Below, in pieces: positions 27,196-36,362 of a stretch of DNA of 64,000 nucleotides. A program made the position numbers and the translations under genes. Location of the stretch: NCBI GenBank assembly GCA_944319945.1, contig CALUFN010000002.1, positions 1 through 64,000 on the forward strand, read 5' to 3'. Position 1 is the first letter of the stretch; the number at the start of each line of letters is the position of its first letter. Below the pieces are notes generated by a model. The model was not told the origin of the DNA, did not search any database, and was given only the letters and a program-made list of their open reading frames with translations. The DNA is from an uncultured Prevotella sp. (GTDB lineage: Bacteria > Bacteroidota > Bacteroidia > Bacteroidales > Bacteroidaceae).

Positions 27196-29700
27196 ATGGC
27201 ACGAATTAAGATTGATTACGGAATTGATTTGGGTACTACCAATTCCGCAATTTGCAGGATGGAGAAAGGAGAACCTGTAATAATAAAGACTGATGTGTTG
27301 AAAGACACGATGCCTTCGTGTGTTTCTTTCACAAAGAGAAAGAGCGTGAAAGCTGGTGATGCGGCTTTTAATGATATGAAAAGTGATAAACGGAGGGCAT
27401 CTAAATCAGGAACTAAAACAGTTTCAAATGCTTACGTTGAGTTTAAAAGAACAATGGGAACAGATACGCTTTACCATAGTTCTTTTATGGATAGGGATTA
27501 CAGTTCAGAAGAACTTTCGGCTGAAGTGTTGAAGACATTGAAATCATTTGTCACAGATGAAAACCTTAGTTCGGTCGTGATAACAGTTCCTGCAAAGTTT
27601 ACGGTTACGCAAAAAACGGCGACATTGAAGGCTGCGGAATTCGCAGGGTTCAAGCATTGCGAGCTTTTGCAAGAGCCGATAGCCGCCTCTATGGCTTACG
27701 GACTTAAGGCGGACGAGAAGAACGGATATTGGCTTGTCTTTGACTTTGGCGGCGGAACGTTCGATGCCGCTTTGCTTCGGGTTGAAGACGGAATAATGCA
27801 AGTGTTTGACACAGAAGGCGATAATTACCTCGGAGGTAAAAACTTGGATTATGCAATAGTCGATAACATTATCATTCCCTACCTGAAAGAAAACTTCTCT
27901 ATTGAGGGAATATTGGCAGACAAGGATAAAAAAGAGGTGTTGCGTGATGCCATGAAGACATACGCAGAAGACGTGAAAAACCAGCTTTCATTCAAAGACA
28001 GCGAAGATATAATCTCAAATTTGGGCGACTTGGGCGAGGATGAAGACGGAGAAGAAATAGAACTTGACTTGACTGTTACACAAAAACAGGCGTTTGATGT
28101 CATGCGTCCATATTTTCAAAAGGCAGTTGACATTTGTAAGGAGCTGCTGAAACGTAACAACATGGACGGTGGGAAGTTGAGCAAAGTGATACTTGTGGGC
28201 GGACCGACCCATTGCCCTTTGATACGCCAAATGCTGAAAGAGCAAATTACGGAGAACGTTGATACAAGCATCGACCCGATGACTGCTGTGGCTGTCGGTG
28301 CGGCCTTGTATGCTTCGACAATAGATGTCAAGGATATAGACGACAGCGACTTACAGACAGATACTGTTAAACTAAAAGTTGGATATGAGTCAACAACCGT
28401 TGAAACAAGCGAGTGGGTGACGATAGAACTTGATAAGTCCGCCGGTAATAGTAGTAAGGTTTTTGTCGAATTGGTAAGGAGTGACAAGAGCTGGGCAAGC
28501 GGAAAGTCGGAAGTTGGAGAACAAGGTACAGTACTTGAAGCCAATCTTATAGAGGGCAAGGCAAACTCTTTCAATGTCGTATGCTATGATGAAAGAGGTA
28601 ATTCAATTCCTTGTTTCCCTGACGAAATAACCATAATACAAGGCTCTAAGGTCGGAGCGGCACCATTGCCGTATAACATTGGTGTTGGTGTTTGGGATGT
28701 TCAAAAGAATAAAGAGGTTTTTATTCCTGCAAAAGGCTTGGAGAAGAACCGTCCGTTACCAGCCACAGGAGTAGTTAATGACAAACGAACTGGTAATAAA
28801 TTAAGGCCGGGGGTAGATACTGATATTTTGCGTATTCCAATTTATCAAGCAGACGAATTTGATGAAAACAATCTGAAGTCAACCTCTTGTTATGAATATG
28901 TGGCAGATGTTGTCATTACAGGTGACGATGTAGACCAACAGATAAAAGAAAATGCGGTGATAGACATTACCGTAAAGGTTGATGCATCAGAGCAAATGAC
29001 TATTGAGGCTTATTTCCCTGAAACGGATACTACGGTTGAGAAAAAGCTCGACACATCGAAGCTGCAATCAGTGGAAGAAGCGGAAAAACGCATACCAAGG
29101 GATTTGGCAATGGCGCAGAACCGTATTGACAGACTTAAAGATGAAGGTTGTGACACATCGGCTTTGCAGGATGCGTTAGACAGGGTTAAGGAAGAAGCCG
29201 ATAATAGTTCAGAGAAAAAAGCCGTACTTCAACACCTGAAAGAAGTGTTGCGCAAAATAGAAGACCTTGACGGACAAACAGAATGGAACAGGCTCGAAAG
29301 GCAGTTAAGGGAGGAATTTGACAGGCTCGAAAAAGCCAACAATGACCTTGGAAACGAGAAAACAACACAGCTTGTCAACCAACTTCGCACGGAAACAGAC
29401 AATGCAATACGTGCAAAGGATGTTAAGATAGGCCGCGAGGTTTTGGAAAACATCAAGTCGTTATTCTTCCAACTGACAATGATTTACCAACTTATCGGAC
29501 TTATTGAAAGTTGTAGTCGTCAGTTCGGACAAATCAGATGGAAAGACGCTGCACGTGCAAGGCAACTTGTAAACATGGGTATGTCTGAAATCAGCAACCA
29601 GCCTGCTGTTGAGAAGTTGCAGCCTATTGCCGTAGGGCTGTTGGATTTGATGCCTGACAATGAAGCAAGACGCATGGGCAGCGGCATAAAGAACGGATAG
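27196..29700 (+). CDS. Divergent Hsp70 chaperone with coiled-coil C-terminus (island gene 3)
   Basis: This 834-aa Hsp70 is longer than DnaK (about 640). The nucleotide-binding domain (1-375) is intact: phosphate-1 DLGTTNS (11-17), the catalytic Lys in FKRTMG (84), VVITVPAKFTVTQK, phosphate-2 VFDFGGGTFDAAL (181-193) and adenosine motif VILVGGPTHCPLI (331-343). The usual hydrophobic DVLLLDV linker is absent; after STIDVKDIDD there is an extra beta-rich stretch of about 100 residues, then a substrate-domain-like part (APLPYNIGVGVWD). The end (about 620-834) is mostly coiled coil. It probably acts with the J-like and GrpE-like proteins before it and the AAA+ protein after it. It is not the housekeeping dnaK. 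Confidence 0.9.
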   Translation: MARIKIDYGIDLGTTNSAICRMEKGEPVIIKTDVLKDTMPSCVSFTKRKSVKAGDAAFNDMKSDKRRASKSGTKTVSNAYVEFKRTMGTDTLYHSSFMDRDYSSEELSAEVLKTLKSFVTDENLSSVVITVPAKFTVTQKTATLKAAEFAGFKHCELLQEPIAASMAYGLKADEKNGYWLVFDFGGGTFDAALLRVEDGIMQVFDTEGDNYLGGKNLDYAIVDNIIIPYLKENFSIEGILADKDKKEVLRDAMKTYAEDVKNQLSFKDSEDIISNLGDLGEDEDGEEIELDLTVTQKQAFDVMRPYFQKAVDICKELLKRNNMDGGKLSKVILVGGPTHCPLIRQMLKEQITENVDTSIDPMTAVAVGAALYASTIDVKDIDDSDLQTDTVKLKVGYESTTVETSEWVTIELDKSAGNSSKVFVELVRSDKSWASGKSEVGEQGTVLEANLIEGKANSFNVVCYDERGNSIPCFPDEITIIQGSKVGAAPLPYNIGVGVWDVQKNKEVFIPAKGLEKNRPLPATGVVNDKRTGNKLRPGVDTDILRIPIYQADEFDENNLKSTSCYEYVADVVITGDDVDQQIKENAVIDITVKVDASEQMTIEAYFPETDTTVEKKLDTSKLQSVEEAEKRIPRDLAMAQNRIDRLKDEGCDTSALQDALDRVKEEADNSSEKKAVLQHLKEVLRKIEDLDGQTEWNRLERQLREEFDRLEKANNDLGNEKTTQLVNQLRTETDNAIRAKDVKIGREVLENIKSLFFQLTMIYQLIGLIESCSRQFGQIRWKDAARARQLVNMGMSEISNQPAVEKLQPIAVGLLDLMPDNEARRMGSGIKNG

Positions 29701-29731
29701 GTAAGATATGATTTTTTAATGTTTGTGGCCT

Positions 29732-31498
29732 ATGTTGTTCAAAAGGCAAGATAATATTGGAACTTACACAGTTATGTTTCCGCACACGCAAGGGGCGTGT
29801 ACGGAAACATACCGTGTGGTTGACGCCGACGGGGTAAAACGTTTCTTGAAACTTGTTAACAGGGCAAGATTAAAGTCATGGCAGACAGACAGGAACGGCC
29901 AAATCATAGAAACGTCAATCTTCCGGCGGCTTTCACACAATAATATTTGCGCATATGTTGACGACGGAGAAATAATACGGAACGGCCGGAAATATGCCTA
30001 CATCGTGCAGGAATATGTGAGCGGCGCGACTCTTGTGCAGAGTATGGCGGAAGGTGTGGACTTTACCGTCTATAAAGTAAAGAAGATTGCCAAGGCTGTA
30101 CTTTCCGCATTGGGGTATCTGCATGAGCTTTCGCATCCAGTGATACACAATGCTGTGGAAGCGCAAAACGTTATGTTGAACTACGGAACGGATGAACTTT
30201 CAGACCTTAAACTGATTGGCTTCAGTCATGTTTGCCGTCTTGATGCGCCAGTTTGCAAGCAAGACTTTGACGACTTGAATGTGTTTTATCTTGCGCCTGA
30301 ACGTTTTACGGGTGATTATAGCGTGCAAAGTGACTTGTATTCGGTTGGTGTGTTGATGTATCATTTGCTCTTCGGCTGTCTGCCGTGGTTTGTTGATTTG
30401 TCACGTGTTAATGAAAAAGAAAGGGTTGATTATTTACTTAGTGAACGTAATAAGCCGCTTGAAATACCCGATATGGATATCTTCGAGCTTGACGGCCAAC
30501 TATTGAACACGATGAAAAAGGCAATGCAACAAGACCCGGAAGACCGCTTCCAGTCGGCAAGCGACTTTATAAAGGCTATTGATGGTGACATCAAAGTTGA
30601 AGACCCTGACGTGGTTCGTAAGATTAAGTCAGGTGAAGGCAAGACCATGGATTTGAAAAGTCGTAAGGTAGAAGGTGAGGGTTTTGCCGCCATAGCGGGA
30701 ATGCAAGAGCTGAAAGACATCTTACAGAAGGAAGTGATTGATGCTTTGCATAATTCAGAAGAGTACGCCCGTTACGGGCTAACGATACCGAACGGAATGT
30801 TGTTGTATGGGCCGCCCGGTTGTGGAAAGACATTCTTTGCTAAGCATTTTGCCGAGGAGGTTGGTTTCAACTTTATGGATGTAAAGCCAAGTACGTTGCA
30901 AAGCAGGTATGTAAACGCCACGCAAGAAAACATTGCCAAGATGTTTAAGGAGGCTGAAGAGAAAGCTCCGACAATAATTTTCATGGATGAAATTAACGAA
31001 CTTTTACCAAATCGGGACAGCAATGTACATGAAATGTATCGCAGCGCAGTGAATGAAATGCTTGCGCAAATGGACAGGACGGGTGAGAAAGGCGTGTTTG
31101 TCATAGGTGCGACAAACTACCCTAATATGATAGACCCCGCGATGCTGCGTGCAGGAAGGCTTGATAAGAAATATTATGTAGGTCCGCCAGACAAGGCGGC
31201 GAGGGAAAAGATGTTCATGCTTTACCTTGAGAAACGACCATACGACTTCGGTCTTGATTACGGGCATTTGGCCGACTTGACGGAAAATTACGTATCGGCC
31301 GATATCAAACTCATTGTTGACGACGCTTCGAGGGAGGCTTTAATAAGTAAGTCAAAAATAACAATGCAGATATTGGAAAGCGTGATAAGCATGACAGAAC
31401 CTTCGCTAACAAAAGCTCAGCTCGAAAAATTTGATGCGATAAGGGCTGATTTTGACAGTGCAAATACCAGTGGAAAGAGCGGAAAAAGACGCGCATAG
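29732..31498 (+). CDS. Pseudokinase-AAA+ ATPase fusion (island gene 4)
   Basis: This 588-aa protein joins two domains. Residues about 10-285 have the protein-kinase fold: Lys40 in RFLKLVNR, a helix-C Glu near 60, and YLAPERF (APE) with DLYSVGVLMYHLLFG. However, HRDxKxxN is replaced by HNAVEAQN (139-146) and DFG by GFS (163-165), so both catalytic Asp are missing and it should be inactive as a kinase. Residues about 315-545 are a classical AAA+ module: Walker A GPPGCGKT (360-367), pore-loop Tyr393, Walker B IIFMDE (415-420), sensor GATN and LRAGRLD arginine fingers. It resembles p97/FtsH-type unfoldases. I use ATG 29732; a TTG lies three codons earlier. Confidence 0.88.
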   Translation: MLFKRQDNIGTYTVMFPHTQGACTETYRVVDADGVKRFLKLVNRARLKSWQTDRNGQIIETSIFRRLSHNNICAYVDDGEIIRNGRKYAYIVQEYVSGATLVQSMAEGVDFTVYKVKKIAKAVLSALGYLHELSHPVIHNAVEAQNVMLNYGTDELSDLKLIGFSHVCRLDAPVCKQDFDDLNVFYLAPERFTGDYSVQSDLYSVGVLMYHLLFGCLPWFVDLSRVNEKERVDYLLSERNKPLEIPDMDIFELDGQLLNTMKKAMQQDPEDRFQSASDFIKAIDGDIKVEDPDVVRKIKSGEGKTMDLKSRKVEGEGFAAIAGMQELKDILQKEVIDALHNSEEYARYGLTIPNGMLLYGPPGCGKTFFAKHFAEEVGFNFMDVKPSTLQSRYVNATQENIAKMFKEAEEKAPTIIFMDEINELLPNRDSNVHEMYRSAVNEMLAQMDRTGEKGVFVIGATNYPNMIDPAMLRAGRLDKKYYVGPPDKAAREKMFMLYLEKRPYDFGLDYGHLADLTENYVSADIKLIVDDASREALISKSKITMQILESVISMTEPSLTKAQLEKFDAIRADFDSANTSGKSGKRRA

Positions 31499-31521
31499 GT
31501 TTTACGTAAAAATGAAACGAT

Positions 31522-32013
31522 ATGGAAAACAAAGATTTTAACAAGTTGCTTTTGTTGACGGCGTTCTCATGCATGGCTTGCGACGGTGAAATTGCAGGCG
31601 AGGAATTGTCGTTGATTAAAGAGCTTGATGCCAAAGAGAAACTGTTTGGTGATATTGAAGTTGGTGTGGAACTAAAGAAGTTGAAAGAGCAGATCGATAA
31701 AGAAGGAAATCTGTTCTTGAAACATTATGTTGATGAGTTGGCAGAGGTTGAACTTACGGAACAGGAGGAACTGACAGTATTAAAAGTTGCATATCGTATA
31801 ATTCTTGCTGACGATAAGGTTGAATACAGTGAAGTGAAATTCTTTAAAGTGATACGCTCAAATATGAAACGTGTGGCTGACGATACGATTCTAAACGGGA
31901 TAGAAGGTATCGATGATTATTTCATACAAAGCGATATAAGGGAAGAATATGGACATCTGTATGATTCATATTTTGGAAATATAGACCTATCGCATTTGAA
32001 TATAAGAAATTGA
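31522..32013 (+). CDS. TerB-like protein (island gene 5)
   Basis: This 163-aa helical protein has two TerB-type acidic motifs: CDGEIAGEELSLI near the N-terminus and ILADDKVEYSEVKFF at about 93-107. TerB domains bind divalent metal and occur in tellurite/stress and phage-response gene clusters, often near the membrane, but their biochemical role is unsettled. It begins 23 bases after the AAA+ gene and closes the operon; the right-hand direct repeat follows about 100 bp later. A general adaptor role for the island complex is inference. Confidence 0.78.
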   Translation: MENKDFNKLLLLTAFSCMACDGEIAGEELSLIKELDAKEKLFGDIEVGVELKKLKEQIDKEGNLFLKHYVDELAEVELTEQEELTVLKVAYRIILADDKVEYSEVKFFKVIRSNMKRVADDTILNGIEGIDDYFIQSDIREEYGHLYDSYFGNIDLSHLNIRN

Positions 32014-32115
32014 AAACCGTGTTCCTTATTTGAATTTATCGGTTCTTTAATCATGTTAGTAAACGTATTTCTAATATTTTGATATTCAGCTGTTTACAAA
32101 AAATATAGCCTTCTT

Positions 32116-32205
32116 GTTCTAAAAGGTTACCTTTTGCTATGCGAAAGGTAACCTTTTATCGTGCAATAGGTAACCTTTTGCGACGTGAAAGGTTACCTAT
32201 TGGAA
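32116..32205. repeat. Right 90-bp direct repeat of the island, containing array 7 (32121-32201)
   Basis: It matches 24196-24285 in 88 of 90 positions, offset exactly 7,920 bp. Units start at 32121, 32143, 32165 and 32187. The remainder of the 345-bp gap before the GSCFA gene is AT-rich, with only a weak AACCG/CGGTT stem just after the TerB-like gene. Confidence 0.92.
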
Positions 32206-32358
32206 CATCATTACAAGCAACTTCTGCTGAACTTACGTAAGAATTAAAGTCTATGAAACTTTTGGCTGGTAATTGATTTATAATTACATTTGCGGAGAAT
32301 AATGTAATTCGGATAATCCTTAAGCATTAGGATGTAGGATGTTTCGTGTAAATATGAT

Positions 32359-33168
32359 ATGAAAATGCAATTCAGGACAAAGGTGGCCATACCAAAGCCC
32401 GACTTTGAGATTGGGCCGTGCGAGGAGATGCTGTTCGTGGGTTCGTGCTTCGCCGACAACATCGGACGCAGGTTCAGGGAAGAGAAGTTCCGTGCTACGG
32501 TAAATCCCTACGGTGTGATGTATAATCCTGCGAGCATACTCCACACCGTAAGGCGGTGTGCAGAGGCTCCGCGCGTGGCCCTGTTTACGCTCGGCACAAA
32601 CCATGTTTACATTCTTAACGAGACGGGCGAGATAGTGGACAACTGCGCCAAGCGGCCGCAGCGGCTGTTCACCGAGCGCGAGCTTACCGTGGACGAGTGC
32701 GCCGGCTATCTGGGCGAGGCCGTCGACGTGCTTGCCGGCAGGCGTGCAGACGTTAAGGTGGTGGTCACCGTCAGCCCGATACGCTACGCCAAATACGGCT
32801 TTCACGGCAGCGCGCTGTCGAAGGCTGTGCTGCTCTTGGCCGCCGACAAATTGGTCAGGGAGCGCCCTGGCAGGGTAAGCTATTTCCCCGCATACGAGAT
32901 AGTCAACGACGAGCTTCGCGACTACCGCTTCTACGCTCCCGACATGCTTCACCCCTCGGCGCAGGCCGTAGAGTATATATGGGAGGTGTTCTCAGAGGCA
33001 TACTTCTCGCCTGCGGCCAAGCGGTTCATCGAGGAGTGGCGCCCACTGAAAGAGGCTTTGGGGCATAAGCCTTTCCGTCCGGAGTCTGAGGAATATAAGG
33101 AGTTTATGAATAAAACAATGTTAAAAGTTAAGGCTCTTTCGGAAAAATATCCGAACTTTGCGCTTTAG
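32359..33168 (+). CDS. GSCFA-domain protein
   Basis: This 269-aa protein begins with a region containing LFVGSCFADNIGRRF, the GSCFA signature that names a Bacteroidetes/proteobacterial family with an SGNH-hydrolase-like fold. Later it has VVTVSPIRYAKYGFHGS and DMLHPSAQAVEYIW, which supply the His expected in such folds. No substrate is established for the family. Composition returns to the GC-rich background here, marking the end of the island. The following gene is murF-alr, 165 bp downstream. Confidence 0.85.
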   Translation: MKMQFRTKVAIPKPDFEIGPCEEMLFVGSCFADNIGRRFREEKFRATVNPYGVMYNPASILHTVRRCAEAPRVALFTLGTNHVYILNETGEIVDNCAKRPQRLFTERELTVDECAGYLGEAVDVLAGRRADVKVVVTVSPIRYAKYGFHGSALSKAVLLLAADKLVRERPGRVSYFPAYEIVNDELRDYRFYAPDMLHPSAQAVEYIWEVFSEAYFSPAAKRFIEEWRPLKEALGHKPFRPESEEYKEFMNKTMLKVKALSEKYPNFAL

Positions 33169-33333
33169 TTGAGTCCCATCCACAACCCCCTCCCGACGTG
33201 AGGGGCTTTGGTATGTGTTGAAATCAACCGTGTCAAAATAAATAAAATATAAGGAAATACGTCCCATCCCAATGTCAAAAGCATTTCAGGCTCTCTCCCT
33301 TTGGGAAGGTTGGGGTGGTAAAATACTTTGTTT

Positions 33334-35808
33334 ATGCTCTATTCTATTGAAAAAGTAACCACCCTGATAGGCGCGCGCCGCTACGGAGACGCCGAGGGTA
33401 ACATACGCTGGATACTGACCGACAGCCGCAGTGTGTGCTTTCCGGAAGAAACCTTGTTTTTCGCAATACGCTCCGAACGCAACGACGGACATCGGTATAT
33501 AGCCGACCTTTATCGTCGGGGTGTCAGGAATTTCGTGGTCGAACAGGTGCCCGAAGAACGCTTGTCGGCCTATGCCGACGCCAATTTCCTTAAGGTTCCG
33601 CATGCCGTCGAGGCCCTGCAACGCCTCGCCGAGCGTCACCGCGACGAGTTCGACATTCCCGTGGTGGGCATCACCGGCAGCAACGGCAAGACCGTAGTGA
33701 AGGAGTGGCTCTACCAGCTGCTTTCGCCGTCGAAGGTCGTCACGCGCAGTCCGCGCAGCTATAACTCGCAGATAGGCGTGCCGCTGTCGGTCTGGCTGCT
33801 CGACGAGCGCACCGAGGTGGGCGTGTTTGAGGCCGGCATCAGCAAGAAGGGAGAGATGCAGGCCTTGCGCGACATCATACAGCCTACGGTCGGCGTTTTG
33901 ACCAATCTCGGCGCGGCGCATCAGGAGAACTTCAGCTCGATGGAGGAGAAGTGCGCCGAGAAGCTGAAACTTTTCCACGAAACCGAAGCCATAATATATC
34001 CGTTTGACGACGAGACGGTAAGGACTTGCGTGGCCGACCTTGACTATAAGGGCGAGCGTATAGCGTGGTCGATGACCGACAAGACGGCCCGTATGTATGT
34101 CTCTTCGGTGGAAAAGAGCGACCTTAGCACCACCGTCGGCTACGTGTATGACGGCGTTGAGGGCAGCTATACGTTGCCCTTCATAGACGAGGCGGCCGTA
34201 GCCAACTCCGTGACATGCGCTGCCGTGGCCCTCCGTCTCGGGCTTACTGCTGAGCAGTTAGCCCTCCGCATGCCAACCCTGGAGCCTGTGGCCATGCGTT
34301 TGGAGGTAAAGCAGGGCAGGCAGGGATGCACCCTGATAAACGATTCTTACAATTCGGACGTCAACTCGCTCGACATCGCTCTCGACTTCATGAGCCGCCG
34401 TCCCGACCACGCCGGGCGCAAGCGCACGCTTGTGTTGAGCGACATTTACCAGAGCGGACGCGACGGAGAGACGCTGTACGGAGAGGTATCAGACCTCGCA
34501 AAGACGCGCGGCGTGACTAAGTTCATAGGCATCGGCCCTGAAATCAGCGCCCACTCAGGCGTAATAGACATAGCTGAGAAGTATTTCTTCCCTGACTGCG
34601 GCTCATTCATAGCCAGCCGAGTGTTCTCCTCATTGCACGACGAGGTGATATTGCTGAAGGGCGCGCGGCGGTTCAGTTTCGACCGTCTGACCGAGCTTCT
34701 CGAGCAAAAGGTGCACGAGACGATACTCGAGGTGAACCTCGGCGCAGTGGTGAAGAACCTCAACCACTTCCGTTCGTACATGAAACCGGATACCAAGATA
34801 GTGTGCATGGTTAAGGCCGACGCATACGGGGCGGGAGCCGTTGAGGTGGCGAAGACGCTGCAAGACCACCGCGTAGACTATCTCGCTGTGGCCGTAGCCG
34901 ATGAAGGCGTGACGCTGAGGAAGAACGGAATAACGTCGAACATAATGATAATGAACCCTGAGATGACGGCTTTTAAGACCATGTTCGACTTTGATCTCGA
35001 GCCTGAGGTTTACAGTTTCCGCCTGCTCGACGCTCTCGTGAAGGCCGCCGGGCGTGAAGGCATAACGGGATATCCCGTCCACATCAAGCTCGATACTGGC
35101 ATGCACCGCCTCGGTTTCAATCCCTTGACCGACATGGATGAGCTGATAAGCCGCTTGAAACGGCAGAATGCTGTGATTCCGCGCTCGGTGTTCTCACACT
35201 TCGTAGGCTCCGACAGCGACGACTTCGACAACTTCTCGGCCCGCCAGTTTGCCTTGTTCAAGGAGGGCAGCGACAGGCTTCAGGCGGCGTTCAGCCACAA
35301 GATAATCCGCCACATGGACAATTCTGCCGGCATAGAGCATTTTCCCGAGCGTCAGCTCGACATGTGCCGCCTCGGCCTCGGGCTGTACGGCATAGACAGC
35401 CGCGACAACTCCGTGATAAACAACGTGTGCACGCTGAAGACCACGATATTGCAGATTCACGCCGTGCCGAAAGACGAAACCGTGGGCTACAGCCGCAAGG
35501 GGATACTTACGCGCGACAGTCTTATCGGGGCGATACCTATCGGCTACGCCGACGGACTCAACCGCCGTCTCGGCTGCGGGCGGTGTTACTGCCTCGTAAA
35601 CGGCAAGAAGGCACCCTACGTGGGCAACATCTGCATGGACGTGGCGATGATCGACGTGACCGACATTGACTGCAAGGAGGGCGACACCGTGGAGATATTC
35701 GGCGACGACCTGCCCGTAACGGTGCTCTCGGACGTGATGGAGACCATTCCTTACGAGGTGCTCACGAGCATCAGCAACCGTGTGAAGAGGGTGTATTTCC
35801 AAGACTGA
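33334..35808 (+). CDS. Bifunctional MurF ligase / alanine racemase
   Basis: This 824-aa fusion carries out two linked steps of peptidoglycan synthesis: making D-Ala and adding D-Ala-D-Ala to UDP-MurNAc-tripeptide. The N-terminal MurF part (about 1-450) has the ATP loop ITGSNGKTVVKEWL and SPRSYNSQIGVPLSVW. The C-terminal racemase part (about 465-824) begins EVNLGAVVKNLNHF, with the PLP Lys in CMVKADAYGAG, then HIKLDTGMHRLGF and GYADGLNRRLGCG. This fusion is common in Bacteroidetes. I use ATG 33334; a TTG two codons earlier is less likely. A terminator-like stem follows the stop. Confidence 0.94.
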   Translation: MLYSIEKVTTLIGARRYGDAEGNIRWILTDSRSVCFPEETLFFAIRSERNDGHRYIADLYRRGVRNFVVEQVPEERLSAYADANFLKVPHAVEALQRLAERHRDEFDIPVVGITGSNGKTVVKEWLYQLLSPSKVVTRSPRSYNSQIGVPLSVWLLDERTEVGVFEAGISKKGEMQALRDIIQPTVGVLTNLGAAHQENFSSMEEKCAEKLKLFHETEAIIYPFDDETVRTCVADLDYKGERIAWSMTDKTARMYVSSVEKSDLSTTVGYVYDGVEGSYTLPFIDEAAVANSVTCAAVALRLGLTAEQLALRMPTLEPVAMRLEVKQGRQGCTLINDSYNSDVNSLDIALDFMSRRPDHAGRKRTLVLSDIYQSGRDGETLYGEVSDLAKTRGVTKFIGIGPEISAHSGVIDIAEKYFFPDCGSFIASRVFSSLHDEVILLKGARRFSFDRLTELLEQKVHETILEVNLGAVVKNLNHFRSYMKPDTKIVCMVKADAYGAGAVEVAKTLQDHRVDYLAVAVADEGVTLRKNGITSNIMIMNPEMTAFKTMFDFDLEPEVYSFRLLDALVKAAGREGITGYPVHIKLDTGMHRLGFNPLTDMDELISRLKRQNAVIPRSVFSHFVGSDSDDFDNFSARQFALFKEGSDRLQAAFSHKIIRHMDNSAGIEHFPERQLDMCRLGLGLYGIDSRDNSVINNVCTLKTTILQIHAVPKDETVGYSRKGILTRDSLIGAIPIGYADGLNRRLGCGRCYCLVNGKKAPYVGNICMDVAMIDVTDIDCKEGDTVEIFGDDLPVTVLSDVMETIPYEVLTSISNRVKRVYFQD

Positions 35809-35865
35809 CAGGTCTTTACTTATTTGCGGCGGGGCCTTCATTTGGGGCTGGCGGCCGCCAGTGTT

Positions 35866-35905
35866 AACGCTTTTGTCCGTATCGTGAGCGGGCAAAGGCG
35901 TTTTT
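35866..35905 (+). terminator. Rho-independent terminator after murF-alr
   Basis: AACGCTTTTGTCCG pairs with CGGGCAAAGGCGTT (two G-U-compatible mismatches), followed by TTTATTTA. Confidence 0.7.
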
Positions 35906-35971
35906 ATTTATCCTCTTATAATAAGAGGAATGGGGCCGTTGAGGATTTTGTGAACGTTTGGCTGTAACGAA

Positions 35972-36002
35972 AAATCCCGTCGCACCGAGTGCGACGGGAT
36001 TT
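35972..36002 (-). terminator. Terminator of tRNA-Val copy 1
   Basis: AAATCCCGTCGCAC and GTGCGACGGGATTT form a perfect 14-bp stem with a 3-base loop, just after the tRNA on the minus strand and ending in a T run. Confidence 0.85.
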
Positions 36003-36007
36003 CTTAG

Positions 36008-36082
36008 TGGGCGCTGAGGGAGTCGAACCCCCGACCCTCTGCTTGTAAGGCAGATGCTCTAAACCAACTGAGCTAAGCGCCC
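36008..36082 (-). tRNA. tRNA-Val (anticodon TAC), copy 1
   Basis: Read on the minus strand it begins GGGCGCTTAGCTCAG, has an anticodon loop CTTACAA (TAC) flanked by CTGCC/GGCAG, and a T-arm with GGTTCGACTCC. The 7-bp acceptor stem closes with AGCGCCC and discriminator A. CCA is not encoded. A -7 box (CAAAGGTA at 36103-36110 on plus) lies upstream. The gap between murF-alr and the ACT gene holds only the two tRNA units. Confidence 0.95.
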
Positions 36083-36251
36083 TTGCTTGTCTTAAGCGAG
36101 TGCAAAGGTATGGCTTTTTTGTGAATCCTCCAAATTTTTTGCGCTCTTTTTTACGTAAAATATGAAAATAACGTGTGTAAAGCAGATTCTTACGGCATTC
36201 CATGAGTCAAGTCAGCGTCGTGCAGCGGCGGCAGGGTAGGGACGGAATGAA

Positions 36252-36282
36252 AAATCCCGTCGCACTCGGTGCGACGGGATTT
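36252..36282 (-). terminator. Terminator of tRNA-Val copy 2
   Basis: The same 14-bp stem as copy 1, with a different 3-base loop. Confidence 0.85.
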
Positions 36283-36287
36283 CTTGG

Positions 36288-36362
36288 TGGGCGCTGAGGG
36301 AGTCGAACCCCCGACCCTCTGCTTGTAAGGCAGATGCTCTAAACCAACTGAGCTAAGCGCCC
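36288..36362 (-). tRNA. tRNA-Val (anticodon TAC), copy 2
   Basis: Identical to copy 1 over the tRNA, exactly 280 bp away. It has its own -7 box (CAAAGATA at 36383-36390 on plus, TATCTTTG on minus) and its own terminator, so the whole transcription unit was duplicated. Confidence 0.95.
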
